Source: Rhizobiaceae bacterium (GTDB lineage Bacteria > Pseudomonadota > Alphaproteobacteria > Rhizobiales > Rhizobiaceae). Taken from it: a stretch of 64,000 nucleotides of DNA. Each line of letters starts with the position of its first letter. The first letter of the stretch is position 1. Positions 53,764 to 61,489 of the stretch are shown here, in pieces. The stretch spans positions 1-64,000 of the forward strand of contig JARGOX010000026.1 of NCBI GenBank assembly GCA_029233925.1, given 5' to 3'. The position numbers and the translations under genes were made by a program. The notes below the pieces were generated by a model. The model saw only the letters and a list, made by a program, of their open reading frames with translations. It searched no databases and was not told where the DNA came from.

Positions 53764-56190
53764 ATGAAATCACATGCAAAGGTCGTGGTCATTGGCGGCG
53801 GTGTCGTCGGGTGTTCGGTTCTCTATCACCTGACCCGCTTCGGTTGGCGTGACGTGGTTCTTGTTGAGCGGTCTGAACTCACATCCGGTTCAACATGGCA
53901 TGCGGCAGGCGGCATGCATACGATCAACGGCGATCCCAATGTCGCAAGGCTGCAAAAATATACGATTGATCTCTACCGGGAGATCGAAGCGCTGTCAGGG
54001 CAGGATATCGGCCTGCACATGACGGGTGGGGTCATGTTGGCGGCCACTCAGGCGCGGTTTGACTGGCTCAAATCCATCGTCGCCAAAGGAAAGATCACCG
54101 GGCTTGAGGCAGAGATCATTTCACCGCGCGAAGCCCATGAACTGATGCCTTTGCTGGATCCGGAGCAATTTGTCGGCGCTCTTTACGACGAGGTGGAAGG
54201 CCATCTGGACCCCTATGGCACAACCCATGCCTATGCGAAATCCGCCAAAATGGGCGGTGCCGAAATATACACCCGTACAAAGGTTGAAGACCTCGTGCAG
54301 CGACCGGATGGCCATTGGCGGGTGATCACCAATGCCGGTGAAATCATCGCCGAGCATATCGTCAATGCCGGTGGTCTATGGGCGCGGGAGGTGGGGCGCA
54401 TGGTCGGGTTGGAACTGCCTGTTCTGGCGATGGAGCACATGTATCTGATCACCGAAGACATGGATGAGGTGGCCGATTTCAACCAGGCCACGGGCAAGGA
54501 AATGCTCCACGCCGTCGATTTCGATGGTGAACTCTATCTGCGGCAGGAGCGCAAGGGCATGCTGATGGGCACCTATGAGAAGGATTGCCGGCCCTGGAGC
54601 GAACGCGAAACGCCCTGGTCCTTCGGACACGAATTGCTGGAGCCGGATCTGGACCGGATCATTCCGGAACTGGAGGTCGGCTTCAGGCATTTTCCCGCCT
54701 TCAACAATGTCGGCATCAAGCAGATCATCAATGGACCCTTCACGTTTTCGCCCGATGGCAATCCGCTGGTCGGCCCGGTACGCGGCCTGCGCGGTTTCTG
54801 GTCTGCCTGTGCTGTGATGGCCGGATTTTCACAAGGCGGAGGCGTCGGTCTGGCTCTGGCAAACTGGATGATCCATGATGATCCGGGCTTTGATGTCTTT
54901 GCCATGGATATCGCCCGCTATGGTGATTACGCCACCATGGCCTATACCAATGCACGGGTACGCGAGAACTATGCGCGGCGTTTTTCCATACGTTTTCCCA
55001 ATGAGGAACTGAAAGCGGCCAGAGGATTGCGCACGACGCCGATCCACGGCGAATTGAAAGCCGCGGGCGCGCAGTTTGGTGCAGCCTATGGGTTGGAGGT
55101 GCCCCTGTGGTTTGCGCCGGAAGGTGTGGAAGATACGTTCTCCTGGCATCGCTCGACCGACTTTGAGCATGTCGGGGCGGAAGCCCGGGCGGTCCGCGAG
55201 AGTGTCGGCCTGATGGAAATATCCGGTTTTGCAAAATACCGCATATCCGGAGCCGGAAGTGCCGAGTGGCTGGACCGGCTGCTGGCCTGCCGCCTTCCGG
55301 GGCAAGGGCGCATGACACTGGCGCCGATGCTCAAACAGGACGGCAAGCTGATCGGTGACTTCACGCTCGCCCGGTTGAACGACAACGAATGGTTCCTTGC
55401 CGGATCGGGGATTGCTGAAGGTTATCACATGCGCTGGTTTGAACAGCATCTGCCGGATGACGGTTCTGTCAAAATTGAGGCCCATGGCGGCAATCTTGTG
55501 GGCCTGTCGATTGCCGGGCCGAGGGCACGCCAGGTGTTGCAGAAGGTCACACAGACAGATGTGAGCGCCGAGGCCTTCCGCTTCATGCACTTCGCACGAA
55601 TGGATATCGGCATGGCCGATGCCCTTGTTGGCCGTGTGTCGTTCACCGGAGACCTGGGCTATGAAATCTGGATGAAACCGGAATTGCAGCGTCATGTGTT
55701 CAACGAACTGATGGACGCCGGTGCCGCCTTCGGTATCAGGCTGTTCGGGTTGCGCGCGCTCAATGCGTTGCGGCTGGAAAAGGGCTTTGGCGGATGGGCG
55801 CGTGAATACCGGCCACTCTATGGTCCTTGCGAAACAGGTCTTGATCGTTTTGTTGCCTATGACAAACTGGCGGACTTCACCGGCAAGGCTGGGGCAATTG
55901 CAGAAAGACAGGACGGTGGCGCCATGCGCCTGTGCACATTTGTTGTGGACGCCACGGACGCCGATGTCATCGGTGATGAGCCTATCAGCCTGGATGGTCA
56001 TCTCTGTGGCTGGGTGACATCGGGTGGCTATGCCCATGCCGCGCAGGTTTCAGTCGCGATGGGTTACGTGCCACGGGAAATGGCAGAGCGCAGCGACGGA
56101 TGGCAGATCGAAATATTGGGAGAAAAAGTGACAGCCCGGCTGCAGTCCCATGCCTTGTTTGATGACAATGGATCGCGCATGCGATCATAA
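53764..56190 (+). CDS. dimethylglycine / sarcosine dehydrogenase-like flavoprotein with GcvT domain
   Basis: An 808-residue two-part enzyme. The N-terminal 430 residues are a DAO-type FAD domain with VVVIGGGVVGCSVLYHL (residues 7-23 in outline) and H46 in STWHAAGG, where dimethylglycine dehydrogenase carries its covalent histidyl-FAD. The C-terminal half is an aminomethyltransferase (GcvT-like) tetrahydrofolate domain (from about 440; GDLGYEIW, GLRALNALRLEKGFGGWAREY in outline). Such enzymes oxidise N-methyl groups and pass the one-carbon unit to tetrahydrofolate. The length fits the family. It is the third gene of the Rieske operon. Confidence 0.9.
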   Translation: MKSHAKVVVIGGGVVGCSVLYHLTRFGWRDVVLVERSELTSGSTWHAAGGMHTINGDPNVARLQKYTIDLYREIEALSGQDIGLHMTGGVMLAATQARFDWLKSIVAKGKITGLEAEIISPREAHELMPLLDPEQFVGALYDEVEGHLDPYGTTHAYAKSAKMGGAEIYTRTKVEDLVQRPDGHWRVITNAGEIIAEHIVNAGGLWAREVGRMVGLELPVLAMEHMYLITEDMDEVADFNQATGKEMLHAVDFDGELYLRQERKGMLMGTYEKDCRPWSERETPWSFGHELLEPDLDRIIPELEVGFRHFPAFNNVGIKQIINGPFTFSPDGNPLVGPVRGLRGFWSACAVMAGFSQGGGVGLALANWMIHDDPGFDVFAMDIARYGDYATMAYTNARVRENYARRFSIRFPNEELKAARGLRTTPIHGELKAAGAQFGAAYGLEVPLWFAPEGVEDTFSWHRSTDFEHVGAEARAVRESVGLMEISGFAKYRISGAGSAEWLDRLLACRLPGQGRMTLAPMLKQDGKLIGDFTLARLNDNEWFLAGSGIAEGYHMRWFEQHLPDDGSVKIEAHGGNLVGLSIAGPRARQVLQKVTQTDVSAEAFRFMHFARMDIGMADALVGRVSFTGDLGYEIWMKPELQRHVFNELMDAGAAFGIRLFGLRALNALRLEKGFGGWAREYRPLYGPCETGLDRFVAYDKLADFTGKAGAIAERQDGGAMRLCTFVVDATDADVIGDEPISLDGHLCGWVTSGGYAHAAQVSVAMGYVPREMAERSDGWQIEILGEKVTARLQSHALFDDNGSRMRS

Positions 56191-56234
56191 TTCAATGTTG
56201 ATCCATCGGAGCGGCCTGTCCAGAATAAGAGGAC

Positions 56235-56951
56235 TCAGGACAGGCGCATTGCAACCGCATCATCCGTGCCGTGCGGAATTTCAAGGCCAATCGACAGACC
56301 TTGCGGCGCGATCGAGGGCATGATGAGCTTGCGGGAAAGCACCCAATGTTCGTAGGCGAGTTCTTCCGAACGCTGTTCGTCATGCTGCCGAAAAGCCTCA
56401 ATCATCTGTAAGTGCTGCTCACCGGCAATGATCAGATTTCTCTGCAGTGCAGGATTCTTGGCCTGGTAGTAGGTGTTCGCGATGCGGGCATGGTCAATCA
56501 GCAGCCGCTCATAACTCGGCTTGAGGAATTCATTGTCTGCCATTTCACCGATCAAATGGTGAAACTGATTGTTGTAAATGGCCAGATCAATGGTGGAGCC
56601 GGCCCTCACGGCTGCAGCGAATTCCTTCTGGAAAATTCCGAGTTCGCCGATTTGGTGCGGCTTTGCATTGCGCGCTGCCAAACGACCGATGGCGGCATAC
56701 ATCATGGGCGCTGCCAGGAAAAAATCACGCAAAGTCTTGTGTGACATGGGAGATACACAGGCACCGCGATTGCTTTCAATGACGAGATATCCCTCGCCGG
56801 CCAGATGGCGGAAGACGTCACGCAGAGGCGTACGGGAAATACCGTACTCCCGGCTCAACTGCATTTCATCCAAATTCGCCCCTGGCTCGAGTTCGAGCGT
56901 TATGACGCGCCTTTTAAGATCCCGGTAGAGGTCTTCCTTGCCATTATTCAA
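56235..56951 (-). CDS. GntR-family transcriptional regulator, FCD subgroup
   Basis: A 238-residue regulator with an N-terminal winged helix (VITLELEPGANLDEMQLSREYGISRTPLRDVFRHLAGEGYLVIESNRGACVSPM in outline) and an FCD effector domain with the metal-site residues in NNQFHHLIGEMADN and the late AGEQHLQMIEA. It converges on the flavoprotein gene, and an 8-base inverted repeat with a long loop (56214-56245) lies between them. It may regulate the demethylation operon or an unlinked target. Confidence 0.87.
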   Translation of the reverse strand: MNNGKEDLYRDLKRRVITLELEPGANLDEMQLSREYGISRTPLRDVFRHLAGEGYLVIESNRGACVSPMSHKTLRDFFLAAPMMYAAIGRLAARNAKPHQIGELGIFQKEFAAAVRAGSTIDLAIYNNQFHHLIGEMADNEFLKPSYERLLIDHARIANTYYQAKNPALQRNLIIAGEQHLQMIEAFRQHDEQRSEELAYEHWVLSRKLIMPSIAPQGLSIGLEIPHGTDDAVAMRLS

Positions 56952-57050
56952 ATCACCACCCGATTTGCTGTATGAGTTCGGCCGCCCCGTCCTGCAAATA
57001 AGCGCGCAATAGACAGAGATATTGCCTAGAAGGCAAGCACCATTGCGACA

Positions 57051-57866
57051 CTAAACGTTCGACGAGTGGATTTTGCCCGCGGTTACCGACTGCGGCAAAA
57101 CAAAAGCGTTGTTACCGGCGGGCACTGCACTGACGCGCAGATTGCATTCAAAAACGCTCTGCAGCAAGTCATTTTTCAAAACAGCATCTGGAGGGCCAAA
57201 ATCCCGGACTTTTCCCTGATGCATGACAAGGATATTATCGGCATACATGGCCGTCAGGTTCAGATCGTGCAGAATGGCCAGCACACCGCCGCCGCGTTGG
57301 GCAAAGTCCCGGGCAATGTCCAGAATGACCAACTGATGGCGAATGTCGAGGCTCGATATCGGTTCATCAAGGAAAAGGTAGCGCGGCATCTCATCCATGA
57401 CCGGATGCCAGACCTGGCAAAGAACCCGCGCCAACTGAACCCGTTGCTGCTCCCCGCCTGACAACTCTTGATAGAAGCGCGCGGAAAAACCCTGCAGATC
57501 AACACGCGCCAAAGCTTCCTCGACGATATCGTCAGTTTGGCTGCGTGACACACCCGTGCGTCCTGCCGTCAGCCCGAGGCGCACGACCTCGCGAATGGTG
57601 AAGGGAAATGACAGGCTTGAACTTTGCGGCAGGACAGCACGCATGGCAGCCATTTCCCAGGGCTTCAAGTCGCAGATCTCCCGGCCATGCACCCGGATTG
57701 AACCGCCATAGGGCAGATCTCCGGAAATGGCTTTGAGCAACGTGGTCTTGCCGCTGCCATTGGGGCCTATGATTGCTGTGATTGCACCCGGCATCGCATT
57801 GAATGCGATGTCTGACAGGATGGGCTTTTTGCCGATCTGCACCGAACCATTCTTGACTTCTATCAT
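57051..57866 (-). CDS. hmuV: haem ABC transporter ATP-binding protein
   Basis: A 271-residue ATPase of the FecE/HmuV kind, with Walker A GPNGSGKTT (from residue 34), signature LSGGEQQRVQLARVL, Walker B YLFLDEPISSLD and switch His in ILHDLNLTAMYAD. It has the WHPVMDEM insertion that is common in HmuV between signature and Walker B. It is the last gene of hemP-hmuSTUV and drives haem transfer from periplasm to cytoplasm. Confidence 0.93.
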   Translation of the reverse strand: MIEVKNGSVQIGKKPILSDIAFNAMPGAITAIIGPNGSGKTTLLKAISGDLPYGGSIRVHGREICDLKPWEMAAMRAVLPQSSSLSFPFTIREVVRLGLTAGRTGVSRSQTDDIVEEALARVDLQGFSARFYQELSGGEQQRVQLARVLCQVWHPVMDEMPRYLFLDEPISSLDIRHQLVILDIARDFAQRGGGVLAILHDLNLTAMYADNILVMHQGKVRDFGPPDAVLKNDLLQSVFECNLRVSAVPAGNNAFVLPQSVTAGKIHSSNV

Positions 57867-57884
57867 AGCGTTACAATGGACCTT

Positions 57885-58991
57885 TCAAAGATCGAGAAAA
57901 CCACGACGGCTAAGCAGGATCCACAGGAAAAAGGGTGCGCCGACGAGTGCCGTAATGATACCGATAGGCAGTTCGGCCGGCGCGACAATGGTGCGGGCAA
58001 TTGCGTCTGCGACGAGCAGCAGGCTGGCACCCAGCAAAGCCGATGCAGGCAGCAGATAGCGATGATCCGGTCCGATCAGCAGGCGCAACAGGTGCGGTAC
58101 GACGATACCTACAAATCCAATCCCGCCACTGACGGCAACACTGGCACCGGTCGCGGCTGCCACAACCAGTATCGAGCAGGCCTTCAAACCCTGGACAGGA
58201 ATGCCGATGTGTCGGGCGGTTGCTTCGCCCAGCGTCATGGCGTTCAGTCCGCCGGCTAGAAACGGCACAGTCAGCAGCACCACAATGATGATCGGTGCGG
58301 CTGCCAGAATCTTGACCCATGTGGCTCCCGCAAGCGATCCCATGTTCCAGAAGGTCAGGTCACGCAATTGCTGGTCATCGGCCATGAAAATCAGAATACC
58401 TGTCAGCGCCAGGGCAAGCGCGCCCAACGCGATGCCCGCAAGCAGCATGGTGGCGACGGAGGTTTTGCCATTCTGTGTCGATACTCTGTAAAGCACCAAG
58501 GTTGTAATCAGGGCGCCGGCAAAGGCCGTCAACGGCAGGGCAAAGACACCCAGGAAAGCGGCAATGGGCGCAAGCGTTGAAGACCCCAATACTATCATCG
58601 TCACCGCCCCGAGCGCTGCTCCCGATGATACCCCGACAATACCGGGATCGGCCAAGGGATTACGGAACAGGCCCTGCATAGTCGCTCCGCATACCGCAAG
58701 GCTGGCCCCGACCAATATGCCAAGCACCATACGGGGTAGCCGGATGTCATGGATGATGATGGAATCGCGGATGCTCAGTTCGATCTGGCCACCGGTCAGC
58801 GGCGCTATCCAGGACTGGATAACCGCCAGCAGGGAAGCGTCGGAGGCCCCTGTTGCCAGGCTGAGAAAAGACGTCACGGCCAGAAGGCCGGCAAGCCCGA
58901 CAAGTGTCAGGCGTGCCTTCACCGACCGGTCACCCCTGGTGTCGTTCCGATTTGCAGGCAAATGTGAGGCCGTGGACAGGGTTTGCAACAT
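57885..58991 (-). CDS. hmuU: haem ABC transporter permease
   Basis: A 368-residue FecCD-family permease with about ten transmembrane helices. Typical motifs are RLPRMVLGILVGASLAVCGATMQGLFRNPLADPGIVGVSSGAALGA in outline near residue 90, GGIGFVGIVVPHLLRLLIGPDHRYLLPASAL near 285 and ELPIGIITALVGAPFFLWIL near the end. It starts three bases after hmuT and ends 18 bases before hmuV. Confidence 0.94.
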   Translation of the reverse strand: MLQTLSTASHLPANRNDTRGDRSVKARLTLVGLAGLLAVTSFLSLATGASDASLLAVIQSWIAPLTGGQIELSIRDSIIIHDIRLPRMVLGILVGASLAVCGATMQGLFRNPLADPGIVGVSSGAALGAVTMIVLGSSTLAPIAAFLGVFALPLTAFAGALITTLVLYRVSTQNGKTSVATMLLAGIALGALALALTGILIFMADDQQLRDLTFWNMGSLAGATWVKILAAAPIIIVVLLTVPFLAGGLNAMTLGEATARHIGIPVQGLKACSILVVAAATGASVAVSGGIGFVGIVVPHLLRLLIGPDHRYLLPASALLGASLLLVADAIARTIVAPAELPIGIITALVGAPFFLWILLSRRGFLDL

Positions 58992-58994
58992 CGT

Positions 58995-59879
58995 TCAGTG
59001 TGCCTTGCCGGAAATTGCGTTGGAAAGCTCGCGGACAGCCTCGGCGGTTCGGGGCCCGAATCCGAGCAGATAAAGGCTGTTCATCCGCACCACTTTCCCG
59101 GCCTTCGCCGCCGGTGTTGATCCCAATGCGGCATGTGTCAGGACAGAATCATCATCCGTGGAATGATTGCTGTTGCGATCAATCAGCAAGATCACGTCCG
59201 GAGCGGCATTTATCACAGCCTCGTCTGAAATCTGTTTGTAGCCGGCAACCCCGGAGATGGCATTTTCGCCGCCAGCCATTTCAATAATGCCTGCAGCGCT
59301 TGTCCCGGTGCCGGCAGCCATGACCTTGCCGCCCTGAAGGCTCAGCACGAAAAGAACGCGCTTGGAATGTGTGTGCGAGACGTCATCCTTCTGGACCGCT
59401 TCAAGGTCCGCTTCCACCTGCCGTGCCAGCAGATCGGCTTTTTCCTCGACACCCAGGGCTTTGCCGACGATGCGGATTTTCTCCACAATACCCGAGCGGT
59501 TATAGTTCTCCGGTACGGTGATGATTGTCAGGCCTGACTTTTGCAGAACGTCGAGCGCTTCCGGTGGACCGGCACCCTCCAGGGTGAGCATCATTTTCGG
59601 ATTGACCGACAGGACGCCTTCCGGCGACAGGGCTCTAATATAGCCGACATCCGGCAAATTGAGGGCTTCGGGCGGAAACAGGCTGGTCGTGTCCCGGGCA
59701 ATCAACTGGTCTTCCTCACCCAGAGCGTAAACAATCTCGGTGATGGAGCCGCCTATGGCGACAATTCCGCCATCAGCAGCAACTGCCCCGGCAGTAAAGG
59801 AAAAGCCAAATAGTATTGCGGCAACAGCTGTTGCCCGTACGAGGGTATTTACTCCGCGAGCAAGCGTTTGCGTGATCAT
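58995..59879 (-). CDS. hmuT: periplasmic haem-binding protein
   Basis: A 294-residue class III binding protein (FepB/HmuT fold) with a signal peptide of about 35 residues. Fold landmarks are IVAIGGSITEIVYALGEEDQLIARDTTSLFPPEA in outline after the signal and VGYIRALSPEGVLSVNPKMMLTLEGAGPPE. The Tyr in VGYIRALS is the usual haem-iron ligand position of HmuT/ShuT. GGAG precedes the ATG. Confidence 0.93.
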   Translation of the reverse strand: MITQTLARGVNTLVRATAVAAILFGFSFTAGAVAADGGIVAIGGSITEIVYALGEEDQLIARDTTSLFPPEALNLPDVGYIRALSPEGVLSVNPKMMLTLEGAGPPEALDVLQKSGLTIITVPENYNRSGIVEKIRIVGKALGVEEKADLLARQVEADLEAVQKDDVSHTHSKRVLFVLSLQGGKVMAAGTGTSAAGIIEMAGGENAISGVAGYKQISDEAVINAAPDVILLIDRNSNHSTDDDSVLTHAALGSTPAAKAGKVVRMNSLYLLGFGPRTAEAVRELSNAISGKAH

Positions 59880-59925
59880 GATCGTCTCCAGTGCATATCG
59901 ATAGCTATGAAATTCAGTTGCCTGC

Positions 59926-61020
59926 TCAGGCCGGTGCGGGCTGCCGCACCTTTGGCAGGCTTTCCATCACAAGGCGCCAGTCATCACGCTCAACCTCGCC
60001 CTCGTGGCGTTTGCCGAAAAACTGGATGATCAGTTGATGATTTCTGTCATAGGCTTCCATCGAGGTGACATGACCATCCTTGGTCGGTTTGCGAACCGCC
60101 CATAGTTCATGGATGTGATCAAGCCGCAGATGCATGTGAAATTTCGGATCCAGTATATTGATCCAGGGGCCCATGGTTTTGATGTCGTGGATTGGTCCCG
60201 AATGGATCTGAACGCAGCCCGGGCTGCTGATGAAACACATGATGGGGATTTCTTCGCTCACCGCCAGATTCAGCATGGCAACGAGGCTGTCGGCTTCAAT
60301 GCGCCAGGCAAATGCATCGTCGATGGCCGTGACGGCCTGGTGTCTTGTCAGGCTGAATTTACGCAAGATGCCCATGAACTGGTGCACATCAGTCATCGCG
60401 GCCCATCGCTCCCGCAGATCGGCGATATCCGCCGTGCTGAGCACAGGCGCGGCAATCACTTCGGTCTCGGGTGGAACAATCGTTATGCTTTGGGACTGAT
60501 CATCACTTTTGAGACTGGCGACCAATCGATCAAAAGCATCAACATCAGAAGCCGGACGCAAGTGAACCTTGTGGACTGCAACGCCTGCCTCGTTAAAGAA
60601 CTGCAGGCTGCGTTTGATGCTTTCGCCATCCGGTTTTTCGACGCAAAACCCATGTAACCAGGCCTTGTGAAAAATGCGCAGGTCAATGTCTTCACCCAGG
60701 ACAATGGCACCACGTTCACTGGTGCGGACTTTGTCATAGACGCCGATTTTTTCATGAACGGCACTCTCATTGCGGGTCAGTGCCATGACCTCTCCCAGGG
60801 CTTCAAGACTGCTGAGGATTTCATTGACCCGTGGCTCTATCCTGGTCGTCGTGATGCCGCACCAGGCGGCCACAAATTGCGCTTCTGAAATCCCCAATTG
60901 GGAGGCAATTTCGCGCTCACGCATCTTCGGATTGTCGATCCGCGCCTGCCGGATTGCCTCGGGAGAGGGGCCCATTGTCGGCATGGATGGCTGTTCTGAT
61001 ATTTCTGCGATGGTGTTCAT
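59926..61020 (-). CDS. hmuS: cytoplasmic haemin-degrading / haem-trafficking protein
   Basis: A 364-residue HmuS/HemS-family protein built of two similar halves (residues about 30-190 and 200-350). GAIVLGEDIDLRIFHKAWLHGFCVEKP in the first half is matched by INILDPKFHMHLRLDHIHELWAVRKP in the second, the latter with the haem-ligand His region. It accepts haem entering through HmuTUV and either degrades it or passes it on. The C-terminal half also has GCVQIHSGPI and DDWRLVMESLP. It follows hemP by eight bases. Confidence 0.93.
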   Translation of the reverse strand: MNTIAEISEQPSMPTMGPSPEAIRQARIDNPKMREREIASQLGISEAQFVAAWCGITTTRIEPRVNEILSSLEALGEVMALTRNESAVHEKIGVYDKVRTSERGAIVLGEDIDLRIFHKAWLHGFCVEKPDGESIKRSLQFFNEAGVAVHKVHLRPASDVDAFDRLVASLKSDDQSQSITIVPPETEVIAAPVLSTADIADLRERWAAMTDVHQFMGILRKFSLTRHQAVTAIDDAFAWRIEADSLVAMLNLAVSEEIPIMCFISSPGCVQIHSGPIHDIKTMGPWINILDPKFHMHLRLDHIHELWAVRKPTKDGHVTSMEAYDRNHQLIIQFFGKRHEGEVERDDWRLVMESLPKVRQPAPA

Positions 61021-61028
61021 GAAGATAC

Positions 61029-61241
61029 CTATTTGTTCAAAACGAGTTTGCCCTGACGGGTGATTTTAAGCCTGTAGAATAGACCCTGATGTTCGATGCC
61101 CAGTTCTTTTGCACCTTCGAACAGGTCGTCGCTATTCAGCGTTCGTATTCTAGGTTCCTGTACGCCACCCGAATCGTCCGCCTGGGAACCGCCCGCCTGC
61201 GAATGATTGTGTTCGAGTGATGTTTTTTCAGTGCTGCTCAT
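61029..61241 (-). CDS. hemP: HemP-family haem-uptake protein
   Basis: A 70-residue protein whose C-terminal 38 residues (RILNSDDLFEGAKELGIEHQ and FYRLKITRQGKLVLNK) are the HemP domain. HemP is a small cytoplasmic protein needed for, or stimulating, hmuR expression in several alphaproteobacteria and Burkholderia. The ATG at 61241, with AAGGA close upstream, is preferred to a GTG at 61253. It opens the minus-strand haem operon, divergent from hmuR. Confidence 0.88.
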   Translation of the reverse strand: MSSTEKTSLEHNHSQAGGSQADDSGGVQEPRIRTLNSDDLFEGAKELGIEHQGLFYRLKITRQGKLVLNK

Positions 61242-61324
61242 CTGTCCTTGCACGCGAAAATGACCTTTCGAATTCGTTTTCCTGGGTTTCTCATTGCTTG
61301 TTTGGAAGCGTGGAAAAACGCTTC

Positions 61325-61355
61325 AATTAACTTGACATAAACAATCATGTTAATT
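61325..61355. promoter_or_regulatory. inverted repeat and possible promoter in the hemP-hmuR gap, probable iron-regulated region
   Basis: AATTAAC (61325-61331) and GTTAATT (61349-61355) are exact inverse complements 17 bases apart, and a TTGACA -35-like element (61332-61337) lies between them. In this group of bacteria hmu genes are controlled by RirA, Irr or Fur. The repeat does not match a consensus I can state with certainty, so the binding protein is open. Confidence 0.35.
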
Positions 61356-61489
61356 AGTGAGTGCAATACCGGAGACAAATTGTCAAGTTTTGAAAATTGA
61401 CTATTTTTGAAAAATCTCCGCCTCAGTTCAATTTAGCCAGCACGCGATTCCGCCAGCCAGCTCAGCCGATAATTATGGAGAAAGATCAA

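Noticed and set aside
54829..56037. A 402-codon open frame on the minus strand.
   Set aside because: It is antisense to the dimethylglycine-dehydrogenase-like gene and shows no family features.
56214..56245. GCCTGTCC and GGACAGGC as a terminator between convergent genes.
   Set aside because: Only 8 base pairs with a 16-base loop, and it overlaps the regulator's last codons; noted but not called.
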